A stretch of DNA of 28,261 nt from Planctomycetaceae bacterium UBA4732 (GTDB taxonomy: Bacteria; Planctomycetota; Planctomycetia; Gemmatales; Gemmataceae). Of this stretch, positions 20,803-28,261 are shown piece by piece. The stretch spans positions 15,577-43,837 of the forward strand of contig DHJA01000032.1 of assembly GCA_002404095.1 (NCBI GenBank). Reading direction: 5' to 3'. The notes under the pieces are model-generated. The model saw only the letters and a program-made list of their open reading frames with translations, was not told the DNA's origin and did not search any database. Numbering within the stretch: the stretch's first letter is position 1; every line of letters starts with the position of its first letter. Position numbers and translations under genes: made by a program.

Positions 20803-21448
20803 CTATTTCCTGATGCTGGACGCCGCCGCTTTCGAGGGGCGCGCCCGTCCAATCCTGGCCGCGAGTTGGCGCCAGCGCAGCTTTGCGCCTTGTCGTTCGT
20901 ATTGCGCTGAACTTGTACCGGCCGCGAGCGCCTACGCTGAACAGTATCACGTCGGCGGCGATGAACCGTTGTTGGCCCGCGTCGCAGACGGCCTGTCGTT
21001 CGACCGCGGCCGCTGGCGCGCCCTTGTCGGCGAGGTGCTGCTGTTCACCGCGGTGGAGATTCCTGAATTTCAGACCTGCGAAGAGACGCTTTGCCGTCTA
21101 CTCGCCCCGGAACATTACCGCGAGGCGGTCGAGCAACGCGAACGGTTGGCCCCCATCCAACAGGCTCACCGGGGGACGCGCGACCTGACCTTCGGCGCCG
21201 CCGTCTACCGCCCCGAACACGCCGGTTACAACAACGCAGCCGACGTGAGCCGGCTCGCGGACTATCTCGCCGGCGTTCGGCCGGTGGATTGGACGCCGGC
21301 CGACCTCGTCGGTTTACGAGGCGTCGAGGACGAGGAGGAACGCGAGGAAGAACTGGCGTTCGCGCGGAATTGGTTCCCGTCGCTAGCGGACTTGTTTTGC
21401 CGCGCTCGGGAACGCGGCGCTGTCCTTGTGCATGAGAGTATTTATTAA
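20795..21448 (+). CDS. Unknown protein, coupled to a pseudouridine synthase
   Basis: I do not recognise the family. The protein has 217 residues, no signal peptide or membrane span, and looks like a folded cytoplasmic alpha/beta or helical protein. Visible segments are MADYFLMLDAAAFEGRARPI, SFAPCRSYCAELVPAA, LLFTAVEIPEFQTCEETLCR, FGAAVYRPEHAGYNNAADVS and an acidic run EDEEEREEELAFARNW near the end. Its ATG lies inside the end of the pseudouridine synthase gene (eight-base overlap), so the two are probably made together. Codon pattern and third-position GC match the neighbours, which supports a real gene. Confidence 0.75.
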   Translation: MADYFLMLDAAAFEGRARPILAASWRQRSFAPCRSYCAELVPAASAYAEQYHVGGDEPLLARVADGLSFDRGRWRALVGEVLLFTAVEIPEFQTCEETLCRLLAPEHYREAVEQRERLAPIQQAHRGTRDLTFGAAVYRPEHAGYNNAADVSRLADYLAGVRPVDWTPADLVGLRGVEDEEEREEELAFARNWFPSLADLFCRARERGAVLVHESIY

Positions 21449-21499
21449 GCCTATAAGGAGAAAGCCAAGGCGAGCGGCGAGACTCTACGCCCGCCGTCC

Positions 21500-21743
21500 G
21501 GCCCGCCGGGATAAACCCATTGGTATCTACACAAGTGGGGAGGGTGCCATGCTTTCGCGGCCTCTGTCCGCACCGTGCGCCCGCTCAAGCCGCCGCGAAA
21601 GCATGAGTCCCACGCGGGCACTCATGCTTTCGCGGGGTTGTGACCGGACGAGGTTTTAGCACTGGCCCGCGAAAGCATGGCACCCCGTCCGTAGAGGAAA
21701 CCCGGCGGGTTGTGTAGAAACTAATGGGATAAACCCGGCGGCC
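21500..21743. repeat. Nested inverted-repeat element
   Basis: Imperfect outer arms lie at 21500-21535 and 21709-21743 (shared CCGCCGGG, CCCATT, TCTACACAA). Inside, a 13-base core ATGCTTTCGCGGG or its complement occurs four times in alternating directions, with outer copies flanked by GTGCC/GGCAC and inner copies by ACTC/GAGT. The structure looks like one palindromic element inserted into another. A piece resembling the outer arm recurs at 21791-21804. The 21449-21998 gap contains no gene that I can support; the remainder after 21805 shows no recognisable feature. Confidence 0.75.
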
Positions 21744-21998
21744 CGCTAAGCCTGGCGCCGTCTCAGAACGGAAGCGCCGGATCGCCGTCGTGTAAACCAA
21801 TGGAAACACAAGGGCCGCCCGCGCCAGTCCGACAGCCGCCACGTTTAGAGAGCGTAAAGACATTTCTTGAAGGGACTTATGCCTCATTCTATCGCCGATT
21901 TGTTTCAAAACCGACGTGCGGCACGGCCCATGCTTTAACCTTCCCAGCTTTCTCCCCTTCTTCCGGCGGGAAAGTCGCTTTAAGGGAAAGGACGAGCC

Positions 21999-22208
21999 AT
22001 GCGCAACCTGATCGGCCGTTTCTGGCGGGACGAATCCGGCTCCGTAATCGTCGGCGATTGGGCGTTCGTCGCCACCATCCTCGTCCTCGGCGCCGTCACC
22101 GGCATGGTCGCGCTTCATCAGCCGACGCCCGACGAACCGGATGACTCTCCTCGCGCCGCCGTTGTGCATCCTGCCGCCGCGCACACCGCCCCGAACGACG
22201 CCCGTTAA
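21999..22208 (+). CDS. Small Flp-like pilin or single-span membrane peptide
   Basis: The 69-residue protein begins MRNLIGRFWRDESGSVIVGD followed by the hydrophobic helix WAFVATILVLGAVTGMVAL and a short Pro/Asp/Ala-rich tail. The arrangement (short basic head, DESG, acidic residue just before the helix) resembles Flp/Tad-type pilins and TadE-like proteins, but the canonical Flp cleavage pattern is not clear. GGAAAGGA precedes the ATG. A hairpin follows 22 bases after the stop. No tad genes are nearby. A small inner-membrane protein is the alternative. Confidence 0.7.
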   Translation: MRNLIGRFWRDESGSVIVGDWAFVATILVLGAVTGMVALHQPTPDEPDDSPRAAVVHPAAAHTAPNDAR

Positions 22209-22230
22209 GGCGAAGGCCACCGATTCACCC

Positions 22231-22275
22231 GAAACGCTCGTGCGCCACCCCTCGGCCAGCGCCCACGAGCGTTTC
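22231..22275 (+). terminator. 12-bp stem hairpin after the small pilin-like gene
   Basis: GAAACGCTCGTG (22231-22242) pairs perfectly with CACGAGCGTTTC (22264-22275), leaving a 21-base loop. It follows the stop codon of the upstream gene and precedes a weak T-containing stretch, so termination is likely but not certain. The remaining bases up to 22448 show only the AGGAG ribosome binding site of the next gene. Confidence 0.5.
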
Positions 22276-22448
22276 GCATTTCTCCCCACCTTCCACGCTT
22301 CGCGCTCTTCTCGAACTTAATAGAAGAATCCACGCACCGAGGAAAAAGACTCGGAACGTGCGCCAGTATGGTCGATACAACCCATACACTCTTTGGTCGC
22401 GCGGCCGTCGCATCGGAATTTTTCGCATTGGGACAGGAGATCGAGCCG

Positions 22449-24284
22449 ATGCCCCCCCTACGTTCCGGAAAGTTGTTCGGCGCTCTGGGGCTGCTCCTGC
22501 TCTCCGGCGGATGCTGCGCGCCGACGGGTCAGAAAATCGACGACGTGGTCTGCGACATCGCGGCGCATCCGATCGATCTTCAACCGCTGCCGGCCGATCA
22601 GGCGCCCATACCGCAGCCGTTGCCGGATACCGCGGTTAAGCCTGCCTCCTATGAAGAGCCGGTAATGCCGAGGAAAGCTGACGCGGCGCCCGCCGTCCTC
22701 AAGGGCGACCGTTTGCAGATCCCCGACGCCTTATTGCCTGGGGGGCCGATCCCGCGCATCCAACTACCGGCGGATGAAAACGATCCGAAGAGAAAAGAGG
22801 TCTTGGATCAACTCTATCCGGCAATGCCCGCGACGGGCGACAACGTGCAACCGGCGATGGGGCCGGAAGGTCGTCCGCTGACCTTGGCCGACTTGCAACG
22901 GTTGGCCCTGAGCAACAGTCCGCTCTTCCGTCAGGCGGCCGCCAACGTCGAAGCGATGCGCGGCGCCGCTGTCCAGGCCGGCGCCTACCCGAACCCATCA
23001 ATCGGTTTTCAGGAAGACACGGCCGGCACCGCTGGCGGTCCCGGCTACATTGGCGGCTTCCTCAATCAGGTCATCAAGACCGGCAACAAGTTGCAGCTCC
23101 AGCGCGCCGCGGCGACGATGGACCTGCGCAACGCCGAGCTTGCCCTCAAACGCGCTAAGACGGACCTGACGCATACGGTGCGCGGCCAGTATTACCAGGT
23201 GCTAGTCGCGCAGGAAAACGTCCGCGTCTCGCGCGCCTTGGCGGACTTCACCAGCGCCGTTTACGATATTCAGGTCAAAAACGTGCGGAAAGGCGGCTTC
23301 GCGGCGCCGTATGAGCCGATGCAATTGCGCGTACTGGCGTGGCAGGCTCAGGCCGCTTTGGTTCAGGCGCGCAATCGCTATACCGGCGCCTGGAAGCAGC
23401 TGGCCGCTTCACTCGGCCTGCCGGGAATGCACCCGACCGAACTGGCGGGGCGCATCGATACGCCGATTCCCGTCTACGATCACGCCGCCGTCCTGGCTCG
23501 CGCGCTGCAATCGCACACCGACGTTCTTAGCGCCGAGAACACGCTGACCCAAGCGCGATTCCGGCTGAAACTGGCGCAAGTCCAAGTGGTTCCCGATGTG
23601 ACGGTCAACGTGGTTTTGCAAAAGGACGGCACCGGACCGCCTTTCGGTACGGTCTACAGTTTGCAAGCCGGCTTCCCCGTGCCGATTTTCGACCGCAATC
23701 AGGGCGGCATCTATCAGGCCCAGGCTCAGGTGGTGCAAGCGTCCGACGAGAGTCATCGGGTGCGCGACGACCTGACCACGCGGTTGGCCGTGGCCTTCGA
23801 GGCTTACGAAAACAACCGCGTTATTCTGCATTTTTACCGCGACAAAATCCTGCCCGATCAGGTGCGCGCCTACCGGGCGATCTACGATCGCTATCAAAAA
23901 GAGGCCCAGCCCGCCTTGCCGCCGGGCGTTCCGGTGAGCGCCACGCCTGCGTTTAGCGACGTGGTCGTGGCCCAGCAAAATCTGGCGCAGTCGATCGCCA
24001 CTTACGCCCAGACGCTCGGCGCGATGTGGCAGGCGGTCGCGGACGTGGCCGATCTGATACAGACGGACGACTTGTTCCAACTGGGTTTCGCCGGCGCGTG
24101 CCCGGAGAAAGTAGACGTGCCCGACCTGGCGAACCTGCCGGGGCTGCCGTGCATGCACCCTTGTTCGCCGCTGCCCGACCCGCAATTGAAGACCGGCGAC
24201 GGCCCTTGGCCGTCGGCGGCGCCGGACCTGGACAACCCGGCGACGACCGCGCCGATTGAGCGACAGGCGCCGGCTCGCCATTAA
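22449..24284 (+). CDS. TolC-family outer-membrane efflux protein
   Basis: This 611-residue protein is a TolC/CzcC-like outer-membrane channel, normally the exit duct of a tripartite efflux pump or type I secretion system. The start at 22449 gives a signal sequence ending LLLLSGGCC, possibly a lipoprotein (Cys22); AGGAG lies nine bases upstream. A Pro-rich linker of about 100 residues follows, then the paired coiled-coil repeats: LTLADLQRLALSNSPLFRQA, GAAVQAGAYPNPSIGF, IKTGNKLQLQRAAA in the first half and VLARALQSHTDVLSAENTLT, FPVPIFDRNQGGIYQAQAQV in the second. This order is usual for heavy-metal or multidrug outer-membrane factors. No membrane-fusion or RND gene accompanies it. Its stop abuts the stop of the convergent permease gene. 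Confidence 0.88.
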   Translation: MPPLRSGKLFGALGLLLLSGGCCAPTGQKIDDVVCDIAAHPIDLQPLPADQAPIPQPLPDTAVKPASYEEPVMPRKADAAPAVLKGDRLQIPDALLPGGPIPRIQLPADENDPKRKEVLDQLYPAMPATGDNVQPAMGPEGRPLTLADLQRLALSNSPLFRQAAANVEAMRGAAVQAGAYPNPSIGFQEDTAGTAGGPGYIGGFLNQVIKTGNKLQLQRAAATMDLRNAELALKRAKTDLTHTVRGQYYQVLVAQENVRVSRALADFTSAVYDIQVKNVRKGGFAAPYEPMQLRVLAWQAQAALVQARNRYTGAWKQLAASLGLPGMHPTELAGRIDTPIPVYDHAAVLARALQSHTDVLSAENTLTQARFRLKLAQVQVVPDVTVNVVLQKDGTGPPFGTVYSLQAGFPVPIFDRNQGGIYQAQAQVVQASDESHRVRDDLTTRLAVAFEAYENNRVILHFYRDKILPDQVRAYRAIYDRYQKEAQPALPPGVPVSATPAFSDVVVAQQNLAQSIATYAQTLGAMWQAVADVADLIQTDDLFQLGFAGACPEKVDVPDLANLPGLPCMHPCSPLPDPQLKTGDGPWPSAAPDLDNPATTAPIERQAPARH

Positions 24285-25247
24285 CTATCCACGCCGCAGC
24301 GAACGGCGTTTGAGCAGCTCGTCGGCGATCGTACCCAGCAGCAGTGCCAAACCAATCACCGCATATTCGATATCGCTGCTGACTCCGCCGAAGTTGCATA
24401 ACTGCCGTAAGAGAGGCAGTACGGCCGCGCCCAGGACCATGCCCGCCACCGTTCCCTCGCCGCCGCGAAGGCTGCAACCGCCCAGCACGGCGCCAGTGAT
24501 GGCGTACAACTCCAGCCACGACCCGGCGCTGGTGGCGTTGGCCGTTCGGCTCTCCAGGATGAACAGGATCGCCCCCAGACCAGCCAACGTCGAGCAAATA
24601 ACGTAGGCCAGAATCTGGTAATTATGAACTGGAATGCCGGCGTAACGGGCCGCCTCCTCGTTGGCGCCGATGGCGTAGAGATATCGTCCGTGGCGCGTGC
24701 CGTGCAGAAACAGCCCCAGAATGAGCGCGACGACCAGCAGGATCAGCAGGTGATGCGGCACACCCAGGCCGTTTCCCACTAAAAGAGTCCTAAACGCTTC
24801 CACTTGATCTTCAAAGGACTGCGAGGCGCCGCGGACGGTGAGGCCCACGCTTGTCGGCGAAAGCCAGCGGGCCACGCCGCGGTATATGAAAAGTCCGCAT
24901 AATGTCACCAAAAACGGTTGTAATTGTAGCTTGGTCACGAGCAATCCGTGGCACAAGCCGATGAGCATCGACCCCATCAACACTGCAATCGCCGCCAGCG
25001 CCGGATGTACGCCGGCTTGCAGCAGCAAGGCGAAACAAACGGCGCCGAGTCCCACTACAGAGCCGATGGACAGATCGATGCCGCCTGAAATGATGAGAAT
25101 GCCGGCGCCGACGGTCAGTACGCCGTAAAAGCCGAGCCGGCCGGCGATGGTCTGCTGATTGCCCAAAGAGCGGGCGTTGTCGTCCAGACACATCAACACG
25201 CCGTACAGCGCCAGCACCATGACCAATACGCCGAGGACTCGACTCAT
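24285..25247 (-). CDS. Ribose-type sugar ABC transporter permease
   Basis: This is the membrane subunit of a carbohydrate importer of the RbsC/branched-chain permease class. The 320 residues form eight to ten hydrophobic helices. The family pattern GAGILIISGGIDLSIGSVVG lies near 50-70, and LGLFLHGTRHGRYLYAIGAN with EEAARYAGIPVHNYQILAYV is the cytoplasmic loop that docks with the ATPase; later GSWLELYAITGAVLGGCSLR and GGEGTVAGMVLGAAVLPLLR are conserved. It overlaps the ATPase gene by four bases (ATGA). The substrate cannot be read from the sequence. It is the last gene of the operon, with its stop adjoining that of the TolC gene. Confidence 0.93.
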   Translation of the reverse strand: MSRVLGVLVMVLALYGVLMCLDDNARSLGNQQTIAGRLGFYGVLTVGAGILIISGGIDLSIGSVVGLGAVCFALLLQAGVHPALAAIAVLMGSMLIGLCHGLLVTKLQLQPFLVTLCGLFIYRGVARWLSPTSVGLTVRGASQSFEDQVEAFRTLLVGNGLGVPHHLLILLVVALILGLFLHGTRHGRYLYAIGANEEAARYAGIPVHNYQILAYVICSTLAGLGAILFILESRTANATSAGSWLELYAITGAVLGGCSLRGGEGTVAGMVLGAAVLPLLRQLCNFGGVSSDIEYAVIGLALLLGTIADELLKRRSLRRG

Positions 25248-26812
25248 GCCTGCTCTCCTGATGGGCGCGGCGACTCGGCCGCGGACGACTCGGTTGGCGC
25301 GCCGCCGGTGGCCAGGTGCATGACGGCCTCTTGACTCAAGGCGGAGCGTGGCAGCTCTCCCGTCAGGCGACCCTCATGCAAAACGAGTACGCGATCACTC
25401 ATGCCGAGAATTTCTTCCAGATCGCTGGAAATCATGACGACCGCTACGCCCGCCGCCGCCAGCTCGTCCATGAGCGCGTAAATCTCGCTGCGGGCGCCAA
25501 CGTCCACGCCGCGCGTCGGTTCGTCGAAGATCACCACGCGCGGCTTGCGAGCCAGCCACTTGCCGAGGACCACCTTCTGCTGGTTGCCGCCAGACAGCTG
25601 ACCTACGATCTGGCGCGTGCTGGACGCTCGGACGTGCAGCCTGTTCGTAAGGTCGCGCGCCAGTTGTTTTTCCCGTGAAAACACGACCCATCCCAATAAG
25701 CCGGCCGTGGTCAGCTGATCGAAATTTGGCAGCGCGAAATTGCCCTGTACGCTATCCGTTAAAACCAATCCGTGCCGACGACGATCCTCCGGCGCCAGCA
25801 GCAATCCCGCCGCGATGGCGCTGACCGGCGAACGGATCGTCACCGGCCGACCTTCAATGCGAACTTCGCCGCCCGTCAGCCGGCGCAGGCCGAAGAGCGC
25901 CTCGGCCAATTCCGTCCGGCCCGCGCCGACCAGGCCGGCCAGGCCGACGATCTCGCCGGCGCGCACCTTGAAGGAAACCGGCGCCGTCGGGCCGCCGACA
26001 AAGGTGACATTGCGGACCTCTAAACGAACCGGCGCGTCCGCGCGGATGGCGTGGCGCCGCGGATACAGCTGCTTCAGGTCGCGGCCCACCATCAGGCGGA
26101 TCATAGCGTCGCGGCTGATTTCATCCCTGCTCAGGGCGCCGGCGTTGCGGCCGTCGCGCAGCACTTCCACGCGGTCGGCCACGCGCCTCACCTCGTCAAG
26201 CCGGTGAGAGATGTAGACGACGGCGACGCCTTGCCGTTTGAGGTCGTCGATGACTTCATAAAGGCGATCCGTCTCGCGCTGCGTCAGGCTGGAGGTCGGC
26301 TCGTCCATGATGATGAGACGAGCATTGCCCGCAAGGGCGCGGGCGATCTCAACCATTTGGCGCTGACCTGGCGGCAGCTCGCTGACGCGCTGGTCCGGCC
26401 GTACATCCAGACCGATGCGACTTAATAGACCCCCGGCCTCCGCTTTCATACGGCGGTTATCGAGCCAGCCAAGCACGCCCCCTCGGACTTCTTCGCGGCC
26501 GAGAAACAGGTTGGCCGTCACACTCAGGTTTTCCGCGAGGTTCAGCTCCTGATGGATCAGCACCAGGCCGCGGCGCAGGGCGTCGGACGCGCCGGTCAGA
26601 TGCAACGGCTGGCCGTCGAGACGCAGTTCGCCGGCGTCCGGCCGATGGATGCCGGCCATGATTTTCATGAGCGTGGACTTGCCGGCGCCGTTCTCGCCGA
26701 CGACGGCCAACGCCTCGCCGGCGTTGACGTGGAGCGAAACGCCGTCCAGCGCTTGCACGCCGGGGAAATGCTTGCGGACGTTGTGAGCTTCCAACAGCGG
26801 AGTAGGATTCAC
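25244..26812 (-). CDS. Ribose-type sugar ABC transporter ATPase (two nucleotide-binding domains)
   Basis: This RbsA-like ATPase powers uptake. The first domain has GENGAGKSTLMKIM (Walker A), LPPGQRQMVEIARAL (signature region) and LIIMDEPTSSL (Walker B). The second has the degenerate Walker A GLVGAGRTELAEALFG usual for this family, LSGGNQQKVVLGKWL and VVIFDEPTRGVDVGAR. I chose the GTG at 26812 (522 residues) because the longer frame from 26878 translates the palindromic repeat (NSGRLRDPARRG) before the real protein. It overlaps the permease gene. The binding-protein gene lies upstream across a hairpin. Confidence 0.93.
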   Translation of the reverse strand: MNPTPLLEAHNVRKHFPGVQALDGVSLHVNAGEALAVVGENGAGKSTLMKIMAGIHRPDAGELRLDGQPLHLTGASDALRRGLVLIHQELNLAENLSVTANLFLGREEVRGGVLGWLDNRRMKAEAGGLLSRIGLDVRPDQRVSELPPGQRQMVEIARALAGNARLIIMDEPTSSLTQRETDRLYEVIDDLKRQGVAVVYISHRLDEVRRVADRVEVLRDGRNAGALSRDEISRDAMIRLMVGRDLKQLYPRRHAIRADAPVRLEVRNVTFVGGPTAPVSFKVRAGEIVGLAGLVGAGRTELAEALFGLRRLTGGEVRIEGRPVTIRSPVSAIAAGLLLAPEDRRRHGLVLTDSVQGNFALPNFDQLTTAGLLGWVVFSREKQLARDLTNRLHVRASSTRQIVGQLSGGNQQKVVLGKWLARKPRVVIFDEPTRGVDVGARSEIYALMDELAAAGVAVVMISSDLEEILGMSDRVLVLHEGRLTGELPRSALSQEAVMHLATGGAPTESSAAESPRPSGEQA

Positions 26813-26826
26813 GGAGATCTTGCCCC

Positions 26827-26907
26827 GGCGAGCCGGGTCGCGTAAGCGCCCGGAGTTTGATGTAGTTGCCGAAACCAACTCCGGGCGCTTACGCGACCCG
26901 GCTCGCC
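26827..26907. repeat. Perfect 31-bp inverted repeat between binding-protein and ATPase genes
   Basis: Arms 26827-26857 and 26877-26907 are perfectly complementary with a 19-base loop. The right arm, with its upstream flank, is identical to 4690-4725. It begins four bases after the binding-protein stop (in transcription direction) and ends 15 bases before the ATPase start. In other sugar operons hairpins at this place protect the upstream message and raise binding-protein yield; that role here is inferred. Confidence 0.92.
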
Positions 26908-26911
26908 TCGC

Positions 26912-27964
26912 CTACTTGCCGAGCAGTTGGTCCAACTCCGCGCTGAATTCCTTAACCGCAATGCTCTTTTTCACCCCGTTGACGGTCTCGGGATAATCCT
27001 TGCCGCCCTCCTTAGTGATGATGCGGAAGTCGATAGGAAGAATCTTACTCTCCGGTATCTTGGATTTGTCTCCGCGCGTCAGCGCCGCCATGACCTTCAC
27101 GGCCTGGTAGCCGAATTGGAAGGGATTCTGCACAATCGTGCCGTGGATATGTCCGCTGGCGATGCCTTCCAGAGTTTTGGGATCCTCGTCAAAGCCGACC
27201 ATCTTAATCTTACCGAGCTTGCCCTTGTCCTCAACGGCGCTGAGGATGGCCGGCGGGTTGTAGGCCCACAGGCCGATCATGCAGACGTTCGGCTCCTTCT
27301 GAAGTTCCGTTATCGCATCGACGGCGTTTTCCTTAGCCTTTTGCGGGCCTTCCGGCTGATCGACGTAGGTACGAAACAGCTTGTACTTGCCGAACATTTC
27401 GCCCTTGCCGTCGTCCACGCCGGACAACTCTTTTCCCTTGGCGCCAGCCAGTTCGTCGAGAACGCCCTGGCGGCGTTCGCGGGCGTTCACGCCGGACAAG
27501 TCGCCGACAAAGACAGCGAGGACGCCGCCGTCAGGCATGGCTTCCTGGATGAGCCGGCCGGCGGCCCGGCCGGCTTCATAGTTGTCAGTGCCGATATAAC
27601 AGAGCCGACCCGAATCCTTGGCGTCGTTGTCCACGGTCAGCAACGCGGTCTTGCCGGCCACTTCCTTGAAGTAAGCGCTTTGGTTTTTCGGATCGATGAC
27701 GCTGACGGCCACGGCCTTGACGCCTTGGTTGACGACGGTGTCCACGACTTCTTTCTGTACGGCCGCGTCGCCCTGAGCGGGCTTACGAAAGAGGACTTCA
27801 ATGTCCGGCTCCTCCTGGGCGGCCTTGCGCGTGCCGGCTTCGACAATGCTCCAAAACGACTCCGGATTATTGGTGACGAAGGCCACCTTGGGCTTGCCGC
27901 CGCCGCAGCCCGTTGACAGGGCCAACACGGCCGCAAGAATTGCCACGACGCGGAGAGATTTCAT
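26912..27964 (-). CDS. Sugar-binding lipoprotein of the ABC importer (Peripla_BP_4 type)
   Basis: This ribose-family binding protein captures sugar outside the inner membrane and delivers it to the permease. From the ATG at 27964 the 350 residues start MKSLRVVAILAAVLALSTGC, a lipoprotein-like signal sequence with Cys20, then GGGKPKVAFVTNNPESFWSI at the first strand. Family features follow: NQGVKAVAVSVIDPKNQSAY, LLTVDNDAKDSGRLCYIGTD, NYEAGRAAGRLI, VGFDEDPKTLEGIASGHIHG and TIVQNPFQFGYQAVKVM. The ATG at 27976 is equally possible; the much longer frame from 28228 runs through repeats and has no support. It leads the three-gene operon. A transcriptional regulator was not found within the window. 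Confidence 0.92.
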   Translation of the reverse strand: MKSLRVVAILAAVLALSTGCGGGKPKVAFVTNNPESFWSIVEAGTRKAAQEEPDIEVLFRKPAQGDAAVQKEVVDTVVNQGVKAVAVSVIDPKNQSAYFKEVAGKTALLTVDNDAKDSGRLCYIGTDNYEAGRAAGRLIQEAMPDGGVLAVFVGDLSGVNARERRQGVLDELAGAKGKELSGVDDGKGEMFGKYKLFRTYVDQPEGPQKAKENAVDAITELQKEPNVCMIGLWAYNPPAILSAVEDKGKLGKIKMVGFDEDPKTLEGIASGHIHGTIVQNPFQFGYQAVKVMAALTRGDKSKIPESKILPIDFRIITKEGGKDYPETVNGVKKSIAVKEFSAELDQLLGK

Positions 27965-28069
27965 GATGCCACTCATTCTTCTTGGGGACGACATTGGGAG
28001 GCGTTCGACGGGTCGCCGCTCTCCATGAAGATACTCGGAAGACGGGATGGGGCAAGCCACATTCCCACC

Positions 28070-28093
28070 AGCCGCTCCCTCATGGTCGCGGCT
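28070..28093. repeat. Variant of the AGCCGCGACC...GGGAGCG palindrome
   Basis: AGCCGC (28070-28075) pairs with GCGGCT (28088-28093). The complement reads AGCCGCGACC then GGGAGCGGC, a shorter relative of the arms at 16209 and 19054. It lies upstream of the binding-protein gene. Confidence 0.6.
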
Positions 28094-28132
28094 CGTTCCG
28101 TCAGCGCTTCGGATTCGCCGCCGGCCAAGGCC

Positions 28133-28174
28133 GTAAGGCCGACACGGCGCGCGACAGGGGTCTGTCGGCCTTAC
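28133..28174. repeat. Perfect 12-bp inverted repeat (GTAAGGCCGACA)
   Basis: Arms 28133-28144 and 28163-28174 are complementary around an 18-base loop. It lies upstream of the binding-protein gene among other repeats. The stretch 27965-28261 holds no gene I can support: a long reading frame through it is repeat-derived. Any promoter for the sugar operon should lie here, but I could not single one out. Confidence 0.75.
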
Positions 28175-28261
28175 TCTCATCGGCGTCTTCCGGCGCCGTG
28201 CGGCAAGGCCGGATCGGACCATTGCCACAAAGCTCGACCGTCCTTCCGCACACGCCGGGCG

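Noticed and set aside
21546..21686. Possible CRISPR array from repeated ATGCTTTCGCGGG
   Set aside because: Copies alternate in direction, spacing is irregular and no cas genes are present; nested palindromes explain it better.
23409..24281. 290-codon minus-strand reading frame
   Set aside because: It is antisense to the TolC-family gene and has a Arg/His/Val-rich composition typical of shadow frames.
26927..27916. 329-codon plus-strand reading frame
   Set aside because: It is antisense to the sugar-binding lipoprotein gene and has no recognisable protein features or ribosome binding site.

Overview
The window looks like a chromosomal piece of a GC-rich planctomycete, probably close to Gemmata and relatives. 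The evidence is a DUF1559-type prepilin-like protein, two MJ0042-type zinc-ribbon membrane proteins, a tiny Flp-like pilin, hpnC/hpnD squalene genes, an alternative GlmU-like protein beside glmS, and many short palindromic repeats in almost every gap. This assignment rests on gene content and was not tested by a database search. No rRNA, tRNA, CRISPR array, prophage or intact insertion sequence was seen.

Region 1 (1-3400) is accessory. It holds McrC of an McrBC-type restriction system (its McrB partner would lie left of the window), then four minus-strand genes: two unknown proteins that nearly overlap, XisH and XisI. A 46-residue secreted peptide with a very strong ribosome binding site follows. 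Region 2 (3438-8147) holds a DUF1559 pseudopilin-like gene whose leader is a clear cobalamin riboswitch, a repeat cluster, and an unrecognised 1135-residue multi-pass membrane protein. Region 3 (8240-9547) is an arsenic pair, arsC-arsM. Region 4 (9552-12570, minus strand) is rpmB-gatC-gatA followed by three small antitoxin-like genes, the last apparently a fused and truncated remnant. gatA carries an in-frame palindromic repeat insertion.

Region 5 (12716-18123) holds an HNH nuclease remnant, glmS and a GlmU-like nucleotidyltransferase/acetyltransferase (UDP-GlcNAc synthesis), then hpnC and hpnD (farnesyl diphosphate to the squalene branch; hpnE is not here). Region 6 (18164-21448) holds two paralogous zinc-ribbon membrane proteins, an RsuA-family pseudouridine synthase and an unknown protein overlapping it. 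Region 7 (21449-24284) holds a nested inverted-repeat element, a small pilin-like gene and a TolC-family outer-membrane protein. Region 8 (24285-27964, minus strand) is a complete ribose-type ABC sugar importer: binding protein, double ATPase and permease, with a perfect hairpin between the first two genes.

The most notable points are the B12 riboswitch in front of a pseudopilin-like gene, the repeat-derived peptide inside GatA, the XisH homologue lacking the expected lysine, and several families of dispersed palindromes, some of which occur as full hairpins in one place and single arms in another.
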